The position numbers and the translations under genes are program-made. The notes beneath the pieces are model-generated. The model ran no database searches. It was not told where the DNA came from and was given only the letters and a program-made list of their open reading frames with translations. Of a DNA stretch of 7,042 nucleotides, positions 1 through 6,156 are shown piece after piece (the stretch's first letter is position 1; each line of letters starts with the position of its first letter). Source of the DNA: Bacteroidota bacterium (lineage in GTDB: Bacteria; Bacteroidota; Bacteroidia; AKYH767-A; JABDAW01); NCBI GenBank assembly GCA_023251595.1, contig JAHEYM010000206.1, positions 1 through 7,042 of the forward strand, given 5' to 3'.

Positions 1-577
1 CCTGCATTCACGCACGATTCACGAATCGCACAAGAGTCTCAATATCATCAGAATAGGTACTTCCGGTTCACTACAGGCAGATATCCCTTCCGATTCTTTT
101 GTGGTTTCGGAAGTCGGGCTCGGTTTAGACGGACTTCTCAATTATTATGTGTTAAAAAATTCGGGTGATGAAAAAGAACTTCACACACAATTTTGTGCTC
201 ATTATTAGACTGAAGGCGGTATGCCGAAACCATATTTGGCAAATGGTGATTCAGTCCTGATTGAACGTCTCGGCTACGATATGCATAAAGGTATAACTGT
301 ATCCTGCTCCGGATTTTATGCTCCCCAGGGACGGGTTTTAAGATATGATCTCGCAAGAAAAGATCTGATTCCTTCGCTTACAAGTTTTAGTTTTCGGGGG
401 AAGAAAATTACCAATTTCGAGATGGAAACCGGCGCCATTTATGGCTTGAGCAGAGTTTTAGGCCACAAATGCTGTTCGGTTAACGCCATCGTTGCGAATC
501 GGATCAACAAAACGCACACTCTCAACCTCGATAAAGTGATGGATGAATTGATTCTCAAAGTTTTGGAACGAATTTAA
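1..577 (+). pseudogene. Uridine/nucleoside phosphorylase, C-terminal part, with an in-frame TAG
   Basis: This is the 3' part of a PNP/UDP-family nucleoside phosphorylase, a cytoplasmic enzyme that splits nucleosides (probably uridine) with phosphate to give the free base and ribose 1-phosphate. The frame is open from the left edge and reads through LNIIRIGTSGSLQ, which matches the family's phosphate-binding region (R-x-G-T-S-G), then GLGLDGLLNYY. It meets TAG at 206-208 and continues in the same frame through GFYAPQGRVLR and NFEMETGAIYGL, the latter being the E-M-E-T motif that contacts the ribose. It ends with VNAIVANRI and a TAA at 575-577. Both sides of the TAG look well conserved and no frameshift is needed, so a single substitution (for example from CAG) explains the break. 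The 5' end lies outside the window. It converges on the methyltransferase with 8 bases between stops. Family assignment is firm; whether it is a true pseudogene, a sequencing error or a read-through case is open. Confidence 0.8.
221..577 (+). CDS. Possible restart fragment of the phosphorylase (118 aa)
   Basis: This is the open frame left after the TAG at 206-208, beginning at the first downstream ATG. It encodes only the C-terminal half of the phosphorylase, including the GFYAPQGRVLR and NFEMETGAIYGL segments, but lacks the R-x-G-T-S-G phosphate-binding loop that lies upstream. On its own it should not be an active enzyme. The sequence AAGGCGG just before the ATG resembles a Shine-Dalgarno site by one mismatch, but it also encodes residues conserved in context (TEGG), and Bacteroidota generally rely little on such sites. 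I list it because a gene finder would call it, not because I think it is an independent gene. Confidence 0.35.
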   Translation: MPKPYLANGDSVLIERLGYDMHKGITVSCSGFYAPQGRVLRYDLARKDLIPSLTSFSFRGKKITNFEMETGAIYGLSRVLGHKCCSVNAIVANRINKTHTLNLDKVMDELILKVLERI

Positions 578-585
578 CTCAAATA

Positions 586-1266
586 TCAGTTCGATGATCT
601 TCCAAAAGGCTCCAAAGGATACGCAGATTCAACGTTTTTACTCAACACAGTGACAGCAATTCTCTCATCCGGATTATTTATGTCATTAATTCCGGAATGG
701 GTAAAAACTTTATTATAAATTTCAGAATATTCAGGGTTCCAGCTAAACATTTTCGAATAATCCATTTTATAACTATAGATACCTTCTTCGTGAGAATATT
801 TATTCTTATACGGGAAAGGAGGATAAAAATCTTTAATTACAACAAAACCTTTATCAACCAAACATCTATCGGCTTCTGATACTATTTTGAACAGATCATT
901 TCTATCACAAAGATATAAACAGAAACCAAAAATAATTAAGTCAAATTTATTATTTTCAAACGGTAATGAGTCAGCCGTACCAACTGCTAATGAAATTTTA
1001 AGAAATTCATTTTTGCCATTTTCGATTGCAATGCCTGACGGGTCAATACCAAAACACGCTGAACCAAAAACTTTGTTAAGTCGATTTAATCGGGTGCCTC
1101 CTGAACACCCGATTTCAAGGATTCTTTCAGATGTAATTTTCAGTTCATGGATTGCCTGAATGACAGGATCAAACGAATTCGAAGGATCAAGGTTCATGGA
1201 CTGTTTATTCCTTGAATACCAGCGATCGCCTTCTGAATTTAAAAAAACTTTTTTTTGTGATGCCAT
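586..1266 (-). CDS. Class I SAM-dependent methyltransferase
   Basis: This is a 226-residue cytoplasmic methyltransferase of the Rossmann-fold class that uses S-adenosylmethionine. Motif I is LEIGCSGG at residues 50-57, the acidic residue that binds the SAM ribose is D75 in GIDPS, motif II-like GTADSLPF spans 96-103, and FDLIIFGFCLYLCDR follows at 108-122. The N-terminal segment with GDRWYSRNK (13-21) and the C-terminal YSYKMDYSKMF are typical of a subgroup I associate with surface-polysaccharide or sugar-modification clusters; that association is from memory and the substrate is unknown. The ATG at 1266 lies 8 bases after the stop of the T9SS FISUMP gene, so the two are probably co-transcribed. 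The gene is visibly AT-rich: three 60-base blocks (781-840, 901-1020) contain 50 G+C in 180 bases, about 28 percent, against about 45 percent in the adjacent phosphorylase, which hints at separate origin. It ends in TGA. Confidence 0.88.
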   Translation of the reverse strand: MASQKKVFLNSEGDRWYSRNKQSMNLDPSNSFDPVIQAIHELKITSERILEIGCSGGTRLNRLNKVFGSACFGIDPSGIAIENGKNEFLKISLAVGTADSLPFENNKFDLIIFGFCLYLCDRNDLFKIVSEADRCLVDKGFVVIKDFYPPFPYKNKYSHEEGIYSYKMDYSKMFSWNPEYSEIYNKVFTHSGINDINNPDERIAVTVLSKNVESAYPLEPFGRSSN

Positions 1267-1274
1267 TGTAATAG

Positions 1275-2174
1275 TTAACGGCTTATAATTAATTTTTTAA
1301 ATAATCTCTCATGGTTGTTTAGCAGTGAGAGTATATAAATTCCACTCGCAACGTCCGGAAGTATTATCTCCTTTTTAGAAATAAAATTGCCGGAAGAAAG
1401 TATTTTTCCATCTACAGCAAGAATACAATAACCAACAATATTTCCCGTATTATTTTGAGAAGAAATCAAAATTGAGTTTTCGCTTTTATTAATATATACA
1501 ATAAAATTTTCATTAAATTCTTCTTCGGGATCCCGGATTCCGGCAGGCGTGTTTCTCACACAACGAACAGAAAAGCCGTTCGGCTTATCCTGATTATAAT
1601 GCCGGAACATCGCGCCTGACTGATTATTTGCAGACCAGTTTTTCGCTTCGGTAGAACTTATTTCGGTTGAAGTCCAGAACTCTGCATGGGTTCCCATCAA
1701 ATCAAATGTGGAACATACATAACCATTCCCTCCCCCAACAATGCTGAATCCTGTCGAATTTGACGCAATTAATGGCTGAGTCCAAAAAGTAGTGTTGGTG
1801 TCTTTCAAAGCAAATGCACAATTATTTGAATCGCTTACAGTATTAAATAACTGTATCCACTCTGCATCCTTTGGTAGATGCCAGTCAGTTGGACAAACAC
1901 CTTGAGTCATTTCCGTTTGACTGTTTTTCATAGCGGCATCCCATTGGTACAACTTTCCATAAGTTGTGTCTGTAGAGAGATTATTGTTGTACCAACACGC
2001 ATTTCCAATTAACGAGCCATCCGTGTAATGAACAGACCTTAAATTTTCTTTCAGCCACATCTGCGTTCCAATCGTCACGGTAGGGTACACATTTCCATCG
2101 TAATCTACAACAATGGTCTGCGAGTGTAAAGTTATTACCAGAGCAGAAAAGAGTAGTAATAGTATCCTTTTCAT
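1275..2174 (-). CDS. Secreted FISUMP-domain protein with T9SS type A sorting domain
   Basis: This 299-residue protein has a signal peptide at about residues 1-18 (MKR, a leucine-rich core, cleavage before Q19). A FISUMP domain follows at about 24-207, opening with DYDGNVYPTVTIGTQMWLKENL, carrying the typical GKLYQWDAAM (73-82) and DWHLPKDAEW (97-106), then FWTSTE, and closing with GFSVRCVRN. An acidic linker (about 214-222) leads to a C-terminal domain of about 77 residues containing VDGKIL, a glycine before a beta strand (ASGIYIL) and the basic end LFKKLIISR, the pattern of the Por type A sorting signal. The protein should therefore cross the inner membrane by Sec, the outer membrane by the type IX system, and be released or anchored at the surface after tail cleavage. 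The role of the FISUMP domain is not known to me; its WHLP/EW and W-S/T-S-T motifs resemble sulfatase-modifying-factor and C-type-lectin-like folds. It heads a two-gene unit with the methyltransferase. Confidence 0.92.
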   Translation of the reverse strand: MKRILLLLFSALVITLHSQTIVVDYDGNVYPTVTIGTQMWLKENLRSVHYTDGSLIGNACWYNNNLSTDTTYGKLYQWDAAMKNSQTEMTQGVCPTDWHLPKDAEWIQLFNTVSDSNNCAFALKDTNTTFWTQPLIASNSTGFSIVGGGNGYVCSTFDLMGTHAEFWTSTEISSTEAKNWSANNQSGAMFRHYNQDKPNGFSVRCVRNTPAGIRDPEEEFNENFIVYINKSENSILISSQNNTGNIVGYCILAVDGKILSSGNFISKKEIILPDVASGIYILSLLNNHERLFKKLIISR

Positions 2175-2209
2175 AAGTTATTGTCTAGATGAGGAAAAAT
2201 TAATTAACT

Positions 2210-2236
2210 CAAATCTTAGGGAAAGTAAAGGTACAA
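2210..2236 (-). promoter_or_regulatory. Weak candidate promoter for the T9SS FISUMP gene
   Basis: Read on the minus strand, TTG (2236-2234) is followed after 16 bases by AAGATTTG (2217-2210), one mismatch from the Bacteroidota -7 consensus TAnnTTTG. The spacer is shorter than the usual 19 or so. Transcription would start about 30 bases before the ATG at 2174. Only the position and partial match support it. Confidence 0.25.
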
Positions 2237-2253
2237 ATTTATTGTAAGTTGAC

Positions 2254-2261
2254 TACCTTTG
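2254..2261 (+). promoter_or_regulatory. Bacteroidota -7 promoter element for the phosphatase gene
   Basis: TACCTTTG matches the TAnnTTTG -7 consensus of the Bacteroidota primary sigma factor exactly. Transcription would start near 2266-2270, leaving a leader of about 16-20 bases to the ATG at 2286. I see no TTG at the expected -33 distance. The element decides the gene start: the in-frame TTG at 2259, a possible longer start, is part of the promoter itself and so should not be translated. Confidence 0.55.
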
Positions 2262-2285
2262 CAGCCGGATTTACGCTATTTTATT

Positions 2286-3110
2286 ATGAAAATACATACT
2301 CTTTTTATACTGATCTTCTCAGTATTTGCCTGCACTTCACCCAAAAAAGACCAGCAAGCCTTAATCACGCCGACACCAATCACAAAAGCAGAGAATGGAA
2401 TCAACCTTGATGGTAAACTATTCACTGCATTGTACCAACAACAGGCGGCCGAGTACAAGGCATTATGTTTTCAGGCATACAATCTTGCAAGATACAAAGT
2501 TGACGATGCAAGACTGAAACGTTTCGGGCAACCAAAAGCGATCATCACCGACATCGATGAAACCATCTTCGATAACAGTCCTTATTCAGTTCATCAGGCA
2601 TTGCAAGGGAAAGATTACGTCGTCGAAACCTGGCATGACTGGACAAACCAATCAAATTGTGATACACTCGCCGGTTCCCTCTCATTCTTCAAATATGCTG
2701 CGGATAAAAAGATCGAAATCTTTTATATTACAAATCGGGATTCAACCGAAACAAACAGCACGCTAAAAAACATGATTAAGTTCGGTTTTCCCTTTGCAGA
2801 TAAAGAACATCTCTTGACAAAACAGACCTCCTCGAGCAAAGAAGACCGAAGAAAAAAAGTAGATATCGATCATGATATTATTCTGTTTATCGGCGATAAT
2901 CTCGCAGATTTCAGCGACCTTTTCGATAAGAAAACAACTGAAGAAAGACTGCAAAATACAATTTCACATGCGGCGGATTTTGGTGATAAATATATCATTC
3001 TCCCAAATCCGAATTATGGTGATTGGGAAAACGCGCTATATAAATATAATTTCGTACTAACAACGGCTCAAAAAGATACGCTTATCAAAGCTGCATTGAA
3101 AAATTATTGA
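2286..3110 (+). CDS. e(P4)-family 5'-nucleotidase / acid phosphatase, lipoprotein
   Basis: This 274-residue protein belongs to the HAD superfamily subfamily IIIB, the group of Haemophilus outer-membrane lipoprotein e(P4), which dephosphorylates 5'-nucleotides and related phosphomonoesters outside the cytoplasm. The N-terminus MKIHTLFILIFSVFAC is a lipoprotein signal with lipobox VFAC and lipidated C16. HAD motif I is D89-I-D91-E-T, with D89 the expected nucleophile. Motif II is T149/N150 in FYITNRD, the motif III lysine is probably K185 or the nearby K179, and motif IV is GDNLADF with D204 and D208 as Mg2+ ligands. All catalytic elements are present and the length is normal for the family. 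The start is placed at the ATG at 2286 because the lipobox then sits correctly and the earlier TTG at 2259 lies in the -7 element. It is divergent from the FISUMP gene. It could feed nucleoside salvage together with the phosphorylase, but they are not co-transcribed. Confidence 0.93.
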   Translation: MKIHTLFILIFSVFACTSPKKDQQALITPTPITKAENGINLDGKLFTALYQQQAAEYKALCFQAYNLARYKVDDARLKRFGQPKAIITDIDETIFDNSPYSVHQALQGKDYVVETWHDWTNQSNCDTLAGSLSFFKYAADKKIEIFYITNRDSTETNSTLKNMIKFGFPFADKEHLLTKQTSSSKEDRRKKVDIDHDIILFIGDNLADFSDLFDKKTTEERLQNTISHAADFGDKYIILPNPNYGDWENALYKYNFVLTTAQKDTLIKAALKNY

Positions 3111-3133
3111 TCATCTGCTACTACTCAATCATC

Positions 3134-3142
3134 TATAATTTG
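3134..3142 (+). promoter_or_regulatory. Weak candidate -7 element before the second FISUMP gene
   Basis: TATAATTTG resembles TAnnTTTG with one extra base, and a TTG lies at 3107-3109, 24 bases upstream. If it is used, the inverted repeat at 3145-3215 would lie at the very start of the transcript's leader. The match is imperfect and AT-rich intergenic DNA produces such strings easily. Confidence 0.2.
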
Positions 3143-3144
3143 TG

Positions 3145-3215
3145 TCGCGCAGATTTTGCAGATTACAGTTACCGAAAACAAATAATATCTGCTAAATTCT
3201 GCGTAATCTGCGCGA
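3145..3215. repeat. Imperfect inverted repeat built of GCAGATT units
   Basis: The 11-base arms TCGCGCAGATT (3145-3155) and AATCTGCGCGA (3205-3215) are exact reverse complements. The complementarity continues imperfectly inward through GCAGA (3158-3162) against TCTGC (3198-3202). Each arm is itself a degenerate direct repeat with a period of about 9-10 bases: two GCAGATT units on the left, and three GCAGA-type units on the right when read on the minus strand. CGCAGATTACGCAGATT-type intergenic elements are, to my knowledge, common in Bacteroidota genomes. As RNA it could fold into a long stem and act as a terminator or protective end for the phosphatase transcript, but there is no clean T-tract typical of an intrinsic terminator. 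Confidence 0.75.
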
Positions 3216-3226
3216 AAAATAAATAA

Positions 3227-3796
3227 ATGAAAAAACTTTTTCTCTTACCTTTGTTGACAATTGTTTTTTCAGCCCTTCAGGCTCAGGAAACAGGAACTCT
3301 CACCGATTCTGTTGATGGAAAAACATATAAAACTGTGAAGATCGGAACGCAATGGGTTATGGCAGAAAACTTTGCCTATAAACCAGCAAAAGGTAATTAC
3401 TGGGTCCCGGGAGAAGACACAAATAACATTTCAAAATACGGATATTTTTACGACTGGCAAACGGCAAAAATAATTTCTCCACCGGGTTGGCATCTCCCGA
3501 GTAAAAAAGAATGGGAAACTTTATATAATTATTTGGGAGCGAATAAATTAAAAGTATTTAAACAATTAATTCCCGGTGGAAAAAGCGGATTTAATGCTTT
3601 ATATTCCGGCTACAGATCCGGTGGCGAAACATTGTGGATGGGCAGCAGCACATTCTACTGGAGCTCCACCGATGATGATGGCACCAATGCCTGGAGCTTC
3701 TCCGTTGTCGGCACAGACGGCTGGATGGCTCAATTAAATAATTATTGTCCCTATTCGGACGGGCTGTGTGTGAGACTATTCAAAGATGTGAAATAG
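3227..3796 (+). CDS. Secreted FISUMP-domain protein without a sorting tail
   Basis: This 189-residue protein starts MKKLFLLPLLTIVFSALQAQ, a signal peptide with probable cleavage after A19 and no lipobox. Nearly all of the rest is one compact FISUMP domain: DSVDGKTYKTVKIGTQWVMAENF (27-49), YGYFYDWQTAK (71-81), GWHLPSKKEWETLYNYLG (87-104), SGFNALYSGYRS, FYWSSTDDD and the closing LCVRLFKDVK. It shares the domain's order of motifs with the protein at 1275-2174 but lacks that protein's acidic linker and type IX C-terminal domain, so it should be periplasmic or released by another route. It is shorter between WHLP and WSST than the other copy. The stop is TAG at 3794-3796, exactly where the domain is expected to end, which shows TAG serving as a stop in this genome. 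The two FISUMP genes lie on opposite strands around the phosphatase and differ widely in sequence, so they are not a recent duplication. Function unknown. Confidence 0.9.
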   Translation: MKKLFLLPLLTIVFSALQAQETGTLTDSVDGKTYKTVKIGTQWVMAENFAYKPAKGNYWVPGEDTNNISKYGYFYDWQTAKIISPPGWHLPSKKEWETLYNYLGANKLKVFKQLIPGGKSGFNALYSGYRSGGETLWMGSSTFYWSSTDDDGTNAWSFSVVGTDGWMAQLNNYCPYSDGLCVRLFKDVK

Positions 3797-3830
3797 ATAC
3801 AAACGTTGCATTTACATAATTATAGACTGC

Positions 3831-3854
3831 CCGCAAAGACGCAAAGCCGCAAAG
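3831..3854. repeat. Three tandem copies of an 8-base CGCAAAG unit
   Basis: CCGCAAAG, ACGCAAAG and CCGCAAAG follow each other without gaps, differing only in the first base. Strings of this CGCAAAG type are recurrent in intergenic DNA of Bacteroidota and some other phyla, from general knowledge. There is no open frame through it. I see no attachment-site or coding role. Confidence 0.85.
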
Positions 3855-3863
3855 AAACTTCCA

Positions 3864-3916
3864 CCTCATACCTCATACCTCATACCTCATAACTCATAAC
3901 TCATACCTCATAACTC
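3864..3916. repeat. Seven-base tandem repeat, unit CCTCATA/ACTCATA, seven copies
   Basis: Seven complete copies run from 3864 to 3912 in the order C, C, C, C, A, A, C for the first base of each unit, followed by a partial ACTC at 3913-3916. The array ends 21 bases before the -33 box of the candidate promoter of the large lipoprotein gene. Such short tandem arrays can gain or lose units, so length differences between strains are expected; an effect on expression is only a possibility. Confidence 0.9.
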
Positions 3917-3937
3917 CTTGCACTTTTCGAGCAACAA

Positions 3938-3969
3938 TTTGTCGAAACGGATAAAATCCCCTACTTTTA
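3938..3969 (+). promoter_or_regulatory. Candidate promoter of the lipoprotein/DUF5723 unit
   Basis: TTTG at 3938-3941 supplies the -33 TTG box. After a 20-base spacer TACTTTTA at 3962-3969 matches the -7 consensus TAnnTTTG at all but the last base. Spacing is close to the usual 19 bases. A start of transcription near 3974-3977 leaves a leader of about 16-19 bases before ATG 3993, so the longer frame beginning at TTG 3918 would start upstream of its own transcript. Confidence 0.55.
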
Positions 3970-3992
3970 TTCCTTCAATCGACCCCATCCGC

Positions 3993-6122
3993 ATGAAAAA
4001 ACAGAACTCTTTCACTCCCCTCCAGCTTAAGCAGGAGGCTATTAGCATTTTTACTCATTCACTCTTTCTCTTCCTGTTTCTGTTTCTGACTTCATGCCGT
4101 CACGATATGGATAAACCACGTTGGGAAACGAATATCATGGCTCCGATTGCAAATTCTTCCCTTTCCATCTCAAATCTCATTGCCGACAGTCTTCTTCATA
4201 CAAATTCCGACAATTCATTAACACTCGTTTATCAAAATACGATATACAATCTCGCTATCGACACGCTTTTTAAAATGCCGGATACAACACTATCCAGTTC
4301 TTACAAATTATCTGCTTTGACGATTGGTGAAAGAGAAGTTACAAAGTCCGTTACCCTTGGCGATATGGGACGTCAAAATGCGCAAATCGGACTACTTATT
4401 CTTCTCTACGGGCAAGGCGCAACAGGTGTAGGAGTGCCTGCAATCACTTTGCCTCCGACAATTTATCCTATCAATGCCGATACCATTTTTCAATCAATGA
4501 CTTTGCTTGACGGTTACATGGATATCACCATTCACAATGGGTTTCCCATTTCGATGGACTCGATCATTTTCACCCTCAACAACCAAACCAATGGGAATTT
4601 AATCGCAACAGGAACTTTTGATCATGTTCCGCCAGGAGCAACCCAGACACGTACGGTTTCTCTGGCGGGTGAAACTGTTGAAGGACAAATGGTTGCCACT
4701 ATTTCAAATATGCAAAGTCCCGGTGCTCCCGCTCCACCCGGAATTACGCTTGACACAAACAATGCAATCACAGCTACTTTGCGGATTTACGGTGTTCAGG
4801 CGTCCTCCGCTACCGCCGTGTTCCCTGCACAAGATCTCGTGAAATCCACGTCTCTGCTGCCTTTCGCGATGAACGATATCAGACTCACTAAGATGATTGT
4901 CCGCTCCGGAATGATAAATATTGATGCCTATAATACACTTCCCGATACGCTTCGGTTTACATATACAATCCCTTCCGCCCGTCTCAATAACCGCGTTTTC
5001 AAAGCAACCGAGAGTATTCCGCCCGCTCCTCCTTTCGGAAGTTCTCATATTCATAAAAGCTATGATTTTACAAGCTACGCCGTCGATTTGAGAGGCATTA
5101 ATCAGGACACTGTTAATACTTTCTATTTCAATTTACTTGGGAGAATTGATTCGACAGGAGTTGTACAAACATTAACGTTGAACGATAGTATTTGGGTTCA
5201 AACGAGTTTCTCTGATCTATATCCGGAATACGCAAAAGGTTATCTCGGAACGGATACACAACAAGTTGGACCCGGAACTTCACCTGTCGATCTCTTCAAA
5301 AAAATTACAAGCGGCAGCATATTGTTGGATAGCGTTCGTCTTTCTGTTTCGGTTGAAAATGGAATCGGTGCTGATGCGATTGCGCAAATAAATAATCTTC
5401 AGGCGGTTAATACAGCAACCGGAAACTCAGTCACACTTAGTGGTTCGGGCGTTTCTACTCCCATCGTGATTCCAAGGGCTGTTGAGACCGGAAATCCCGC
5501 TTCACCCGTAACACCTTCCTTCACCACATTGCTGCTCGATAACTCAAATTCAAATGCAAAAGCCCTGATAGAAAACCTCCCAAATGAATTCGGATACGAT
5601 TTAACGGTGAGGATAAATCCGAACGGAAATATTTCGAATGGCAACGATTTTATCTATCACGCGAGTACGCTGAAAACCAGTCTGAATCTGGAAATTCCAT
5701 TAGATTTCATGGCTAATCATCTAACATTAGTTGATACCACTAACTTCTCTTTCAACAGCGTTTCTCACCCCGAAAGAATTAAAAACGGAACCTTTACCAT
5801 AATCGCCGATAATGGGTTCCCATTCGATGCTTATCTTCAATTACGTTTATTGGATGCAAGCGGTTATGTCATCGATTCATTATTTGCCAATACCCGTGTT
5901 GATGCTGCCCCCGTCGATGCCAATTATTATGTGACAACCCCAAAAAGATCCAAGATTCTGATTCCGGTCACTGAGCAGAAAATCGATAATCTGCTGAGAG
6001 CAAAATTCGTGATTATCTCTGCCGGATTTACCACCATTCCTGACAATAAATATATCAAAATATACAGCAATTACCGCCTTAATCTGAAGCTTACGGGTGA
6101 TTTCACATACAAGGTCGAGTAA
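3993..6122 (+). CDS. Large envelope lipoprotein of unknown function with four repeated beta modules
   Basis: This is a 709-residue protein. Its N-terminus MKKQNSF is followed by a phenylalanine/leucine-rich core (24-32) and the lipobox LTSC with lipidated C35, so it is a lipoprotein. The ATG at 3993 is preferred over an in-frame TTG at 3918 because the signal peptide then starts with MKK and a promoter lies between the two. After the cysteine, PRWETNIMAPIANSSLSISNLIAD resembles the start of a class of Bacteroidota lipoproteins I have seen beside DUF5723 genes. The body is rich in Ser, Thr, Asn and alternating hydrophobic residues, suggesting beta sandwiches. A motif of the form G-x-h-x-h-x-h-x-N-G-x-P recurs with its Asn at residues 182, 314, 456 and 607, giving modules of about 130-150 residues. 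No catalytic motif is visible. It is followed after 34 bases by the DUF5723-like gene, probably in one operon. Function unknown; a surface or outer-membrane structural role is inference. Confidence 0.88.
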   Translation: MKKQNSFTPLQLKQEAISIFTHSLFLFLFLFLTSCRHDMDKPRWETNIMAPIANSSLSISNLIADSLLHTNSDNSLTLVYQNTIYNLAIDTLFKMPDTTLSSSYKLSALTIGEREVTKSVTLGDMGRQNAQIGLLILLYGQGATGVGVPAITLPPTIYPINADTIFQSMTLLDGYMDITIHNGFPISMDSIIFTLNNQTNGNLIATGTFDHVPPGATQTRTVSLAGETVEGQMVATISNMQSPGAPAPPGITLDTNNAITATLRIYGVQASSATAVFPAQDLVKSTSLLPFAMNDIRLTKMIVRSGMINIDAYNTLPDTLRFTYTIPSARLNNRVFKATESIPPAPPFGSSHIHKSYDFTSYAVDLRGINQDTVNTFYFNLLGRIDSTGVVQTLTLNDSIWVQTSFSDLYPEYAKGYLGTDTQQVGPGTSPVDLFKKITSGSILLDSVRLSVSVENGIGADAIAQINNLQAVNTATGNSVTLSGSGVSTPIVIPRAVETGNPASPVTPSFTTLLLDNSNSNAKALIENLPNEFGYDLTVRINPNGNISNGNDFIYHASTLKTSLNLEIPLDFMANHLTLVDTTNFSFNSVSHPERIKNGTFTIIADNGFPFDAYLQLRLLDASGYVIDSLFANTRVDAAPVDANYYVTTPKRSKILIPVTEQKIDNLLRAKFVIISAGFTTIPDNKYIKIYSNYRLNLKLTGDFTYKVE

Positions 6123-6129
6123 AAATTCC

Positions 6130-6137
6130 TACTTTTG
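6130..6137 (+). promoter_or_regulatory. Possible internal -7 element before the DUF5723-like gene
   Basis: TACTTTTG matches TAnnTTTG exactly and lies in the 34-base gap between the two genes, 19 bases before the ATG at 6157. No TTG is seen near -33. It could let the downstream gene be transcribed on its own as well as by read-through. Confidence 0.4.
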
Positions 6138-6156
6138 ACCTTCGTTCAAACGCTGT

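Noticed and set aside
206..208. Selenocysteine or pyrrolysine insertion at the phosphorylase stop
   Set aside because: Selenocysteine uses TGA, and pyrrolysine at TAG is confined mainly to methylamine metabolism; no such context is present and the family has neither residue here.
138..356. Minus-strand open frame of 72 codons across the phosphorylase break
   Set aside because: It overlaps conserved phosphorylase codons on the other strand and has no recognisable product.
578..585. A shared bidirectional terminator between the converging phosphorylase and methyltransferase
   Set aside because: Only 8 bases separate the stops and I find no convincing hairpin in or around them.
697..1159. Plus-strand open frames of 60 and 90 codons opposite the methyltransferase
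   Set aside because: They lie wholly within the antisense strand of a gene with clear methyltransferase motifs, show no family features, and reflect its AT-rich codons.
3145..3215. A standard intrinsic terminator or an insertion-sequence terminal repeat
   Set aside because: The stem is long and imperfect with a 49-base interior and no following T-tract, and there is no transposase frame between or near the arms.
3831..3916. A CRISPR array
   Set aside because: The repeat units are 7-8 bases and contiguous, with no spacers and no cas genes nearby.
4704..5054. Minus-strand open frame of 116 codons opposite the large lipoprotein
   Set aside because: The plus-strand frame is continuous and has a lipobox and repeated motifs; the opposite frame is rich in Arg, Cys and Gly with no domain, as expected of a shadow.
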